Assembly: GCA_017397315.1 (NCBI GenBank)
Contig: JAFQJA010000015.1
Coordinates: forward strand, 1-36,515
From: Clostridia bacterium
Lineage (GTDB): Bacteria; Bacillota; Clostridia; Monoglobales; Firm-18
Length of the DNA stretch: 36,515 bases
Direction of reading: 5' to 3'
Shown: one piece after another, positions 1 through 6,719 of the stretch
Position numbering within the stretch: the first letter of the stretch is position 1
How the letters are laid out: each line of letters begins with the position of its first letter
Notes under the pieces: model-generated
What the model was told of the DNA's origin: nothing
What the model saw: only the letters and a program-made list of their open reading frames with translations
Database searches by the model: none
Made by a program: the position numbers and the translations under genes

Positions 1-220
1 CCCGCCGGGCGTTCCAGGACGCGTGGCCGGCATGGGCATCGAATTCGTCAATCTCGACGACGAATCGCGCCAGACCATCGAGGACATCGTCGCCCGCCGC
101 CTGTCTCAGGCCCACCGCTGAGTTTTGGCGGGATCTGTCCGCGTGGACACAGGCGATGGGGGCGCATCTGCTCCGGTTCGACCTCGCCGGACCTTTGGGG
201 CGCCTTTGACGCTGTCCGCT
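1..220. other. Foreign GC-rich segment, probable chimeric contig end
   Basis: The first 120 bases are 67-70% G+C by direct count, while the DNA after about 222 is AT-rich like the rest of the window. The segment carries the end of a PilZ-like reading frame (2-121) and about 95 bases with no recognisable gene. It then joins mid-codon-run to gatB, whose conserved N-terminus is lost after about residue 63. An abrupt composition change inside an essential gene points to an assembly chimera or contaminating read rather than to gene transfer. The exact joint lies between about 214 and 223 and cannot be fixed without a gatB homologue alignment. Confidence 0.8.
2..121 (+). CDS. C-terminal fragment of a PilZ-domain-like protein (partial, foreign)
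   Basis: The frame is open from base 2 to a TGA at 119-121 and gives 39 residues. It contains a GMGIEFVNL stretch followed by a [12 protein letters not shown] helix. That is the pattern of the last strand and C-terminal helix of PilZ domains, which bind cyclic di-GMP in many proteobacteria and Myxococcota. Codons are strongly GC-rich at third positions, unlike every other gene here. The fragment is too short to name a protein, and the c-di-GMP motif (RxxxR, D/NxSxxG) would lie upstream of the window. It is most likely contamination joined to the contig. Confidence 0.55.
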   Translation, partial: PPGVPGRVAGMGIEFVNLDDESRQTIEDIVARRLSQAHR

Positions 221-405
221 GCCTTTATTGCATAGTCAACAACAGTTTTGTTAAGAACGGGTAAAACACCGGGCATACCTGTGCAGATAGGGCAACAGTG
301 CGTGTTTGTTTCACCACCGAATTCATTTGGACAACCGCAATATATTTTAGTTTTGGTTTTAAGTTCTGCGTGAACTTCCAAACCGATAACTGTTTCAAAA
401 TTCAT
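217..405 (-). pseudogene. gatB: Asp-tRNA(Asn)/Glu-tRNA(Gln) amidotransferase subunit B, 5' fragment truncated at chimeric joint
   Basis: The 63 recognisable residues begin [17 protein letters not shown] and include the paired-cysteine segment YCGC...HCCPIC and the [10 protein letters not shown] motif typical of the GatB N-terminus. GatB is normally about 475 residues and binds and activates the misacylated tRNA for amidation in the GatCAB complex. After YAIKAA the frame runs into GC-rich DNA with unrelated residues, so the gene is cut by the joint near 217-222. An AGAGGTG ribosome binding site precedes the ATG. It follows gatA with a 15-base gap in the usual gatC-gatA-gatB order. In the real organism it is presumably intact; the break is likely an assembly artefact. 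Confidence 0.9.
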
Positions 406-420
406 CTGTTTTCACCTCTT

Positions 421-1881
421 TTACAAATTTGGACGCTGCTTGTGATACTCTGTGTTCTGCTCAAATGTGTATGCAGCCTTAAACAATGTTTCTTCACCAA
501 ATGCACGACCGATTAACTGCATACCGATTGGCATTCCGCCTTTGTCAAATCCACAGGGGATTGACATAGCAGGAAGACCTGCAATGTTAATTGAAACTGT
601 GCAAATGTCCTCTAAATACATCTGCAACGGGTCAGTTGTTTTTTCGCCCATTGTAAATGCAGTAGTGGGGGCGGTAGGTGTTAAAATAACATCGTATTTT
701 GCAAAAGCGTTGTCAAAATCATTTCTTATAATTGTTCTTACCTGTTGTGCTTTTTTGTAGTAAGCATCATAGTAACCTGAACTTAAAGCATAAGTTCCAA
801 GCATAATTCTGCGTTTTACTTCTTTACCGAAGCCCTCGCTTCTTGTCTGCTTGTAAAGTGATATTAAATCGGTAAAGTTTTCTGTTCTGTAACCGTATTT
901 AATACCGTCATATCTTGCAAGGTTGGAACTTGCCTCTGCTGAAGAAATAATATAGTAAGCAGGAAGAGCGTGTTTTGATGCCGTAAGTTTAAAGAACTCG
1001 ATTTCCGCACCTAGTGTTTTATAAGTTTCGGCTGCCTTTAAAATTGCATCTTTAACTTCAGGGTTAATTCCATCTCCTACATAGTCTTCGGGAATACCGA
1101 TTTTTAAGCCCTTAACATTATTTACAAGTGATTTTGTATAATCGGGAGTATCCATTTTAACTGATGTGCTGTCAAATTTATCATGACCTGCAATAGCGTT
1201 TAACACCATTGCACTGTCTGTTACATCTTTTGTAAGAGGGCCAATCTGGTCAAGTGATGAAGCAAAAGCGATAAGACCAAAGCGTGATACCAGCCCGTAG
1301 GTGGGTTTCAAACCTACAACGCCACAGAAAGATGCAGGTTGTCTTATAGAACCGCCTGTATCTGAACCTAATGAATAAACGGCAGTATCCGCACCTACAC
1401 TTGCAGCAGAGCCACCTGATGAACCGCCAGGTACTTTGTTTAAATTATAAGGGTTTGCAGTTTTAAAGAAATATGAGTTTTCTGTTGATGAACCCATAGC
1501 AAACTCGTCCATATTCAATTTGCCAAGAACAGGGGTGTTGATTGCTTTTAATTTTTTAGTTACAAAAGCATCGTAAGGGGGTACAAAGTTTTCAAGCATT
1601 TTTGATGCGCAGGTGGTATTAATTCCCTCTGTGCAGATGTTATCTTTAATACCTGCAGGAATACCCTCTAAAGGTGCAATTTCTTCGCCTTTTGCAATTT
1701 TTTCGTCAACTGCTTTTGCAGTTTCCAATGCCTTGTCTGCAGTAACGGTAATATAACTTTTTACTTTGTCATCAACAGAGGTAATTCTGTCAATAACTGA
1801 TTTTGTAATATCTGTACTGCTCACTTCTTTATTTTTAAGCATATCGGAAAGTTGGTGGGCAGTCATTTTATATAAATCCAT
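421..1881 (-). CDS. gatA: Asp-tRNA(Asn)/Glu-tRNA(Gln) amidotransferase subunit A
   Basis: GatA is the amidase subunit that releases ammonia from glutamine and passes it to GatB to make Gln-tRNA(Gln) or Asn-tRNA(Asn). The 486-residue product has the amidase signature: the GGSSGGSAA glycine/serine motif near residue 150, then [10 protein letters not shown], which supply the cis-Ser and nucleophilic Ser of the Ser-cisSer-Lys triad. The catalytic Lys lies in the GIPAGIKDN segment near residue 80. I start it at the ATG at 1881 ([11 protein letters not shown]) because TAAGGAGGAAAC lies just upstream; the longer frame would overlap gatC's end. It lies 13 bases after gatC and 15 before gatB, so it is one operon. 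Confidence 0.96.
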   Translation of the reverse strand: MDLYKMTAHQLSDMLKNKEVSSTDITKSVIDRITSVDDKVKSYITVTADKALETAKAVDEKIAKGEEIAPLEGIPAGIKDNICTEGINTTCASKMLENFVPPYDAFVTKKLKAINTPVLGKLNMDEFAMGSSTENSYFFKTANPYNLNKVPGGSSGGSAASVGADTAVYSLGSDTGGSIRQPASFCGVVGLKPTYGLVSRFGLIAFASSLDQIGPLTKDVTDSAMVLNAIAGHDKFDSTSVKMDTPDYTKSLVNNVKGLKIGIPEDYVGDGINPEVKDAILKAAETYKTLGAEIEFFKLTASKHALPAYYIISSAEASSNLARYDGIKYGYRTENFTDLISLYKQTRSEGFGKEVKRRIMLGTYALSSGYYDAYYKKAQQVRTIIRNDFDNAFAKYDVILTPTAPTTAFTMGEKTTDPLQMYLEDICTVSINIAGLPAMSIPCGFDKGGMPIGMQLIGRAFGEETLFKAAYTFEQNTEYHKQRPNL

Positions 1882-1894
1882 TTTTGTTTCCTCC

Positions 1895-2182
1895 TTATTC
1901 CACAACTTTCGGAACGCTGTAACAGCCTGCTTCCTGACTGGGTGCGTTCTTTAATATCAATTCTCTTTCATAAGAACCTGTAATAACATCTTCACGGAAA
2001 ACATTTTCCATTTTCATAGCATGATTTGTAGGCTCAATGCCCTGTGTATCAACCTCTGACAGCATATCTGCAAAGTCAATTATGCTTCCCATTTCATTCG
2101 CTAATTTGTCTGCCTCTTCGTCTGTAACATTTAGACGCGCCAAGTTAGCAACATATAAAACATCTTGTTTAGATATTTTCAA
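1895..2182 (-). CDS. gatC: Asp-tRNA(Asn)/Glu-tRNA(Gln) amidotransferase subunit C
   Basis: GatC is the small clamp that wraps between GatA and GatB. The product is 95 residues, the normal family length. It shows the conserved pattern [18 protein letters not shown], an acidic middle ([18 protein letters not shown]) and a REDVI segment. I choose a TTG start at 2182 because AAAGGAGAG lies 5-14 bases upstream and the alignment with other GatC proteins begins there. The upstream ATG at 2242 has no ribosome binding site and would overlap the promoter -10 region. It is the first gene of gatCAB, read from the promoter at 2231-2259. Confidence 0.93.
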   Translation of the reverse strand: MKISKQDVLYVANLARLNVTDEEADKLANEMGSIIDFADMLSEVDTQGIEPTNHAMKMENVFREDVITGSYERELILKNAPSQEAGCYSVPKVVE

Positions 2183-2230
2183 AATAATCTCTCCTTTGTA
2201 TATCAAATTACACAAATTTATACATTCTCC

Positions 2231-2259
2231 ATTATATAACAAACCTTAAATAATTGCAA
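2231..2259 (-). promoter_or_regulatory. SigA-type promoter of gatCAB
   Basis: On the minus strand TTGCAA (2254-2259) is followed after 17 bases by TATAAT (2231-2236). Transcription would start near 2224, about 40 bases before the gatC TTG start. There is no long leader and no T-box. Confidence 0.75.
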
Positions 2260-2325
2260 TAATAATTAACAAAAATTTGTATTTAAGTTTTTTATTTGTC
2301 AATACTATTTTTAGAGGTGATAATC

Positions 2326-2994
2326 ATGTGTGAAAAAAATCAAAATGAAAGTGCACCAAATGAAGTTTCCGTAAAAATGAAAAATGCACCGCATAGTATT
2401 CATTGTCTTACTATAATCGGACAGGTGGAGGGACATAGTCTTGCACCTTCGGAAAGTAAAACTACAAAATATGAAAATGTAATTCCAACTTTGGCTACAA
2501 TAGAAGAAGACAGCAAAATTGAAGGTCTTTTAATTCTATTAAACACCATGGGAGGTGATGTAGAAGCCGGCCTTGCCATTGCGGAAATGATTTCTTCGAT
2601 GTCAAAACCAACCGTTTCTTTGGTGTTGGGGGGCGGACACAGTATTGGTGTCCCTCTGGCAGTTTCTTCTGATTATTCTTTTATTGTGCCCTCAGCAACT
2701 ATGACCATTCATCCGATAAGGATGACAGGTACTATTATCGGGTCGAGCCAGACTTATGATTATTTTCAGAAAGTACAGGACGCAGTAGTAAAATTTGTTT
2801 CCCGAAATTCTAAAACCACAGAACAAGAAATATTAAAACTGATGCTTCAGACAGGAAACATAGCCAATGATGTCGGTACTATTTTGTTCGGAAAAGAGGC
2901 AGTTGATGCGGGAATAATAGATGAAGTGGGCGGTCTTAAAGATGCCCTTTTAAAACTTTACAATCTAATAGAGGGAGGGGAGAAAAATAATTAA
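2326..2994 (+). CDS. tepA: ClpP-family serine protease, TepA (translocation-enhancing) type
   Basis: The 222-residue product has the crotonase-like ClpP fold signature with the TepA-type active site: [11 protein letters not shown] places the nucleophile Ser at residue 106 and [11 protein letters not shown] places His at 129. The oxyanion segment is [12 protein letters not shown]. TepA of Bacillus subtilis is a cytosolic ClpP-like peptidase linked to protein export and, by gene neighbourhood, to sporulation. I start at the ATG at 2326, preceded by AGAGGTGATAA; the frame extends 10 codons further without a ribosome binding site. Its stop overlaps the start region of sigG, so the two are probably translationally coupled. 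Its forespore role is inferred from that coupling. Confidence 0.87.
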   Translation: MCEKNQNESAPNEVSVKMKNAPHSIHCLTIIGQVEGHSLAPSESKTTKYENVIPTLATIEEDSKIEGLLILLNTMGGDVEAGLAIAEMISSMSKPTVSLVLGGGHSIGVPLAVSSDYSFIVPSATMTIHPIRMTGTIIGSSQTYDYFQKVQDAVVKFVSRNSKTTEQEILKLMLQTGNIANDVGTILFGKEAVDAGIIDEVGGLKDALLKLYNLIEGGEKNN

Positions 2995-3757
2995 CAAAGT
3001 TGAAATATGCGGTGTTAATACTTCGAAACTTCCCACCCTTACCCGAGAACAGAAAGTAGAGTTATTTGAGCGTATAAAAAAAGGAGATAAGGAAGCAAGG
3101 GAAGAATTTATAAATGGAAATTTAAAACTTGTATTAAGCGTTCTTCGCAGGTTTAACAACAGAGGGGAAAACATTGACGACTTGTTTCAAATCGGCTGTA
3201 TAGGTCTTATTAAAGCCATAGACAACTTTGATACTACCCTTAATGTTCAGTTTTCAACCTATGCAGTTCCAATGATTATTGGGGAACTAAGAAGATACCT
3301 TCGGGATAACAATGCTATCCGTGTAAGCCGTTCGTTAAGGGATACAGCATACAAGGCACTTACGGCAAAAGAAAAACTTGCAAACGAAAAGGGACGGGAG
3401 CCAACAATTACCGAAATTGCAAAGGAACTTGATATGCAAAAAGAGGATATAGTTATGGCACTTGATGCGATACAAGACCCAATTTCGCTTTACGAGCCGA
3501 TTTTTCACGATGGAGGCGATGCACTTTATGTAATGGATCAGGTTAAAGATGAAAAAAACCTTGATGAAAGCTGGATAGAGCATATATCTTTAAAAGAGGC
3601 AATAAAACATTTAAACGAAAGAGAAAAAATGATAATAAATATGAGATTTTTTCAGTGTAAAACCCAAATGGAGGTAGCAGAAGAAATTTCTATTTCACAA
3701 GCACAGGTATCACGTTTGGAAAAGTCTGCACTAAACCATATGAAGAAATATTTATAA
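2990..3757 (+). CDS. sigG: RNA polymerase sporulation-specific sigma factor G (non-ATG start)
   Basis: SigG directs late forespore transcription after engulfment. The product (about 255 residues) has the diagnostic N-terminus [14 protein letters not shown], then region 2 ([40 protein letters not shown]), region 3 (RVSRSLRD) and region 4 with a C-terminal helix-turn-helix ([20 protein letters not shown]). The N-terminal 64 codons contain no ATG, GTG or TTG. In this frame TAA at 2966 and TAG at 2969 close it upstream, leaving AGG GAG GGG AGA AAA ATA ATT AAC. Initiation must therefore use ATT (2990) or ATA (2987), 9 or 6 bases after the GGAGGGG ribosome binding site, or the sequence has an error there. 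A start at the first TTG (3182) would delete essential regions and is rejected. Confidence 0.92.
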   Translation: MNKVEICGVNTSKLPTLTREQKVELFERIKKGDKEAREEFINGNLKLVLSVLRRFNNRGENIDDLFQIGCIGLIKAIDNFDTTLNVQFSTYAVPMIIGELRRYLRDNNAIRVSRSLRDTAYKALTAKEKLANEKGREPTITEIAKELDMQKEDIVMALDAIQDPISLYEPIFHDGGDALYVMDQVKDEKNLDESWIEHISLKEAIKHLNEREKMIINMRFFQCKTQMEVAEEISISQAQVSRLEKSALNHMKKYL

Positions 3758-3758
3758 A

Positions 3759-3784
3759 AAAGGGGTCTTTTGCAAGACCCCTTT
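3759..3784. terminator. Bidirectional intrinsic terminator between sigG and the RHH gene
   Basis: A perfect 11-bp stem pairs 3759-3769 (AAAGGGGTCTT) with 3774-3784, with a four-base loop (TTGC). On the minus strand it is followed by a run of seven T residues, so it fits best as the terminator of the convergent RHH gene. On the plus strand the T run is short. Confidence 0.85.
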
Positions 3785-4005
3785 CATCTTATTTCGCAAT
3801 TGTTAATTGCGAAATCTAACAGAATGTTAATTAATTCGTTTCGTGAACGATTGGTACTTTCGGATAATTTGTTGAGGTTGTTAACTGTTTCGTCTTTTAT
3901 CCTTACAGAGAAAGTCTTATAACCATCGTCACCTTTAAGTTTTTTCTTCTTAATAACTAATTTTTCATCCACTTTGACCACCTCATAAATATTATAACTT
4001 GACAT
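3784..4005 (-). CDS. Ribbon-helix-helix (CopG/Arc-type) DNA-binding protein
   Basis: The 73-residue product ends in a classic ribbon-helix-helix: strand YKTFSVRI (30-36), helix DETVNNLNKLSES (38-50), turn NRS, helix RNELINILLDFAINN (55-69). A basic KKKKLKGDDG linker precedes it. Such proteins bind operators as dimers and usually repress their own promoter. They are frequent on integrative elements and phages of Firmicutes. The ATG at 4005 has no clear ribosome binding site; a GTG at 3972 preceded by GAGGTGG gives a 62-residue alternative with the same domain. It is divergent from the gene at 4072, and the space between them carries repeated TAACATA half-sites, so autoregulation is a reasonable inference. 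Confidence 0.82.
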   Translation of the reverse strand: MSSYNIYEVVKVDEKLVIKKKKLKGDDGYKTFSVRIKDETVNNLNKLSESTNRSRNELINILLDFAINNCEIR

Positions 4006-4050
4006 TTATGTTAATAATATGATATGATAAATAACATAAAATATAACATA
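3999..4050 (+). promoter_or_regulatory. Promoter of the 4072 gene with operator-like repeats
   Basis: TTGACA (3999-4004) and TATGAT (4023-4028) are separated by 18 bases. A perfect 9-bp inverted repeat, TTTATGTTA (4005-4013) and TAACATAAA (4032-4040), brackets the -10 box, and a third TAACATA lies at 4044-4050, 12 bases from the second. The arrangement would let a ribbon-helix-helix dimer array occlude RNA polymerase. The repressor assignment is inference from the adjacent divergent gene. Confidence 0.65.
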
Positions 4051-4071
4051 TTTTTTTAGAGGAATAAAATA

Positions 4072-4464
4072 ATGAGAGACATAATTGATTTGACAGGTGA
4101 AAGATACGGGAATTTAACAGTAATTAAAAGAGCAGATGATTACATATCCCCAAAAGGAAAACATATACCAAGATGGATATGCAAGTGTGATTGCGGAAAC
4201 GAAACGGTAGTGACAAGAAGTGCATTAAAATATTCTAAAACCCAAACCTGCGGGTGCTTGAAAACAGCAGAAAATCTTGAAAAATTAAAATTCGGGAAAC
4301 TTACTGTAATTAAAAGGTCGGAAGATTATATTTCGCCTAAAGGTAAGAAAAAACCAAGGTGGGTATGTTTATGCGATTGCGGGACAGAAACAGTTGTAAC
4401 TGCTGATGCGTTAAAAAACGGACTGATAAAATCTTGCGGATGTTCAATGATACATAAAAAATGA
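4072..4464 (+). CDS. Tandem CxCxCG...CGC putative zinc-binding mini-protein, phage-associated family
   Basis: The 130-residue product is two copies of one module offset by 62 residues. Each has a G-x-LTVIKR strand, a DDYISPKG or EDYISPKG loop, RW-(I/V)-C-x-CDCG, an ETVVT strand and a final C-G-C. The cysteines are at 37/39/41/60/62 and 99/101/103/122/124, which fits metal binding. In phage and mobile-element proteins this module commonly sits N-terminal to HNH or AP2 domains; here no such partner is present, so the protein is all modules. It has its own consensus promoter, an AGAGGA ribosome binding site, and a strong terminator directly after its stop. Function is unknown; DNA binding is a guess. 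The AT-rich cassette with its divergent regulator looks acquired. Confidence 0.75.
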   Translation: MRDIIDLTGERYGNLTVIKRADDYISPKGKHIPRWICKCDCGNETVVTRSALKYSKTQTCGCLKTAENLEKLKFGKLTVIKRSEDYISPKGKKKPRWVCLCDCGTETVVTADALKNGLIKSCGCSMIHKK

Positions 4465-4498
4465 CTTGTGGATAATTCCACAAGTCATTATATTTTTT
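4460..4498. terminator. Bidirectional intrinsic terminator (4072 gene / fba)
   Basis: A perfect 13-bp stem pairs 4460-4472 (AATGACTTGTGGA) with 4477-4489 over a TAAT loop. It is followed by ATATTTTTT on the plus strand and by a T run on the minus strand, so it can end both convergent genes. Confidence 0.9.
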
Positions 4499-5432
4499 AC
4501 GCTTTTCCGTTGCAACCAAGAACATTATTGATTTTATGAGAAACAAGGTCTTTAATTGCAGTTCTTGCAACTGACAAGTATTGACGTGGGTCAAAGTGTG
4601 CAGGATTTTCAGCAAGATACTTTCTTACTGAACCGGTCATTGCAAGTCTTAAGTCTGAGTCAATATTAATTTTACATACTGCAGAACGTGCAGCCTGTCT
4701 TAACATTTCTTCGGGGATACCGATTGCGTCAGGCATTGCACCGCCGAATTCGTTAATCATTTTAACAAATTCCTGATTTACGCTACTTGCACCGTGTAAA
4801 ACGATTGGGAAGTTTGGAAGTTGTTTTTCGATTTCTTCCAAAATATCAAATCTTAATTGTGGTTTCTGACCCGGTTTGAATTTGTATGCACCGTGACTTG
4901 TGCCGATAGCGATAGCAAGTGAGTCAACACCTGTTCTTGTAACAAAGTCAACAACTTCTTCAGGTCTTGTATATGAAGCGTCTTCGTCAGAAACGTTAAC
5001 GTCATCTTCGATACCTGCAAGTCTGCCAAGTTCGCCCTCTACAACTACGCCTCTTTCGTGAGCGTATTCAACAACTCTTTTTGTAAGTTCGATATTTTCT
5101 TCGTATGAGTGGTGTGAGCCGTCAATCATAACAGATGTGAAACCACCGTCGATACAAGATTTGCAAAGTTCAAAAGAATCACCGTGGTCTAAATGAAGAG
5201 CAATGGGAACACCTGTTTCTATTGCTGCCGCTTCAACTAATTTTGTAAGATAAGTATGGTTTGCATACTTTCTTGCACCCGCTGAAACCTGAAGGATAAC
5301 AGGAGCGTTGTTTTCTTTTGCAGCTTCTGTAATACCCTGAATAATTTCCATATTATTTACATTAAATGCACCTACTGCGTACCCACCTTCGTAGGCTTTT
5401 TTAAACATTTCTTTTGTTGTTACCAATGGCAT
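4497..5432 (-). CDS. fba: Fructose-bisphosphate aldolase, class II
   Basis: This enzyme reversibly splits fructose 1,6-bisphosphate into dihydroxyacetone phosphate and glyceraldehyde 3-phosphate in glycolysis, using a divalent metal. The 311-residue product shows the class II pattern: VGAFNVNNME near the N-terminus, the metal-binding HLDHGDS motif near residue 80, DGSHHSYEENI, VEGELGRLAG, GTSHGAYKF and LHGASSV. The length matches the common Firmicutes form. I choose the ATG at 5432 (MPLVTTKEM), which has AAGGAG nine bases upstream, over the ATG three codons earlier. It lies after folC and has its own promoter overlapping folC's end, with a palindrome in the promoter spacer. Confidence 0.96.
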   Translation of the reverse strand: MPLVTTKEMFKKAYEGGYAVGAFNVNNMEIIQGITEAAKENNAPVILQVSAGARKYANHTYLTKLVEAAAIETGVPIALHLDHGDSFELCKSCIDGGFTSVMIDGSHHSYEENIELTKRVVEYAHERGVVVEGELGRLAGIEDDVNVSDEDASYTRPEEVVDFVTRTGVDSLAIAIGTSHGAYKFKPGQKPQLRFDILEEIEKQLPNFPIVLHGASSVNQEFVKMINEFGGAMPDAIGIPEEMLRQAARSAVCKINIDSDLRLAMTGSVRKYLAENPAHFDPRQYLSVARTAIKDLVSHKINNVLGCNGKA

Positions 5433-5465
5433 AAAAACCAACTCCTTTTTATTATTATTGTTTTT

Positions 5466-5494
5466 ATTTTAACATAATATGTTAACTTAATCAA
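5466..5494 (-). promoter_or_regulatory. Promoter of fba with palindromic operator candidate
   Basis: On the minus strand TTGATT (5489-5494) and TAAAAT (5466-5471) are 17 bases apart. The -35 box overlaps the stop codon of folC. Between and into the -10 box lies TTAACATAATATGTTAA (5469-5485), a perfect palindrome with one central base. Its arms contain the same TAACATA sequence seen upstream of the gene at 4072. Confidence 0.65.
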
Positions 5495-6719
5495 TACAAA
5501 TATTACCTATTAAGTACAGCGAACCGCATATACAAGTTACATCGTCGTTATATGAAAGTGCCTTTTTTATTGCAGTGTTTTTATCGGTATAATATTCGGC
5601 AGAATTTGTATATTTACCTGCAATTTCGCAAAGTTCCTTTGCGGAAAGTCTGCGGGTGTTTTGCGGTTCTGTTGCAACAAAATGATTTGCTAAAGGTGCT
5701 AAAGTTTTAATACATTTTTCATATTCTTTATCCTTTAGCATACCCATCACCAAAGTTATTCTTTTTCCGTTAAAATACTGTTCCAGAGCATTTTTAAGAG
5801 CCACAACACCTGAATGGTTGTGCGCTCCGTCAATAAGCACCAAAGGCTCTTTTGAAATTACTTCAAGCCGTCCGCCAAAACAGGTATTTAACAGCCCCTG
5901 TTTAATGTATTGCTGTTCAATTCCCAGTGCTGTTACGGTTTCAATTGCAGTAACTGCATTATAAACCTGATGGCTTCCAAGCATTGAAATTGCATACCTT
6001 TCGCCTTTGTAGTCGAATATTGTTTGTTCAATACTTTTTGATACTATATTGATTTTTGTTTTGTCGCCCTTTATCCATTTACAGTTTTTATTTTCGATTG
6101 CTTCCTTAAAAACAAAGTCTGCATCTTCAGGGTTATCCGCATAAGTAACTACCGTTCCGTTCTCTTTTATAATACCTGCTTTTTCAAATGCAATTTTGGA
6201 AACGGTATCCCCAAGCAAATCGGTGTGGTCAATACTAATGCTTGTAATAACCGCGACTTTGGGAACGGGGATAACATTTGTGGCATCAAACTGCCCTCCT
6301 AATCCAACTTCCAATACAACATAGTCGCAATTTTGTTCGACGAAGTGAAGCATACCTATTGCAGTTACTACTTCAAATTCTGTAGGACTTAAGGTATCGT
6401 CAATTACACTTTTAATAATTTTAACATATTTACAAAGTGCTTCATCTGAAATATACTGTCCGTTGATTTGAATTCTTTCGTTAAATTTATTAACGAAAGG
6501 CGAGATATACATTCCTGTTTTGTATCCTTTTGCCATTAAAATGTTGGCAATGTAGGAAGAGGTAGAGCCTTTGCCGTTTGTCCCTGCTACATGAATAAAA
6601 TTTAACTTTTTTTGCGGATTGCCTATTCGTGAAAGCAGTTCAGTAATGGTTTCTAACCCTAACTTTGAGCCAAACCTTTCAAGTGAGTGAATGAAGTTTA
6701 TTGCGTCTTTATGGTTCAT
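5487..6719 (-). CDS. folC: Bifunctional folylpolyglutamate synthase / dihydrofolate synthase
   Basis: FolC adds glutamate to dihydropteroate and then to reduced folates, which retains them in the cell. The 410-residue product carries the Mur-ligase-family P-loop [10 protein letters not shown] (44-53), the YISPF segment, the [12 protein letters not shown] motif of folate ligases, [11 protein letters not shown], and the [10 protein letters not shown]-terminal-domain motif. Length and order are normal for Firmicutes FolC. Its ATG overlaps the valS stop by four bases (ATGA), so translation is coupled. valS-folC is a common pair in Bacilli and Clostridia. Confidence 0.95.
   Translation of the reverse strand: MNHKDAINFIHSLERFGSKLGLETITELLSRIGNPQKKLNFIHVAGTNGKGSTSSYIANILMAKGYKTGMYISPFVNKFNERIQINGQYISDEALCKYVKIIKSVIDDTLSPTEFEVVTAIGMLHFVEQNCDYVVLEVGLGGQFDATNVIPVPKVAVITSISIDHTDLLGDTVSKIAFEKAGIIKENGTVVTYADNPEDADFVFKEAIENKNCKWIKGDKTKINIVSKSIEQTIFDYKGERYAISMLGSHQVYNAVTAIETVTALGIEQQYIKQGLLNTCFGGRLEVISKEPLVLIDGAHNHSGVVALKNALEQYFNGKRITLVMGMLKDKEYEKCIKTLAPLANHFVATEPQNTRRLSAKELCEIAGKYTNSAEYYTDKNTAIKKALSYNDDVTCICGSLYLIGNICID

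Noticed and set aside
217-405. A novel GatB variant with a short C-terminus (MNFETV... to about 99 residues)
   Set aside because: The last third is GC-rich foreign sequence; it is a truncation at a chimeric joint, not a real short protein.
4337-4615. Minus-strand open frame across the terminator and the fba end
   Set aside because: It overlaps two well-supported genes in other frames and a bidirectional terminator.
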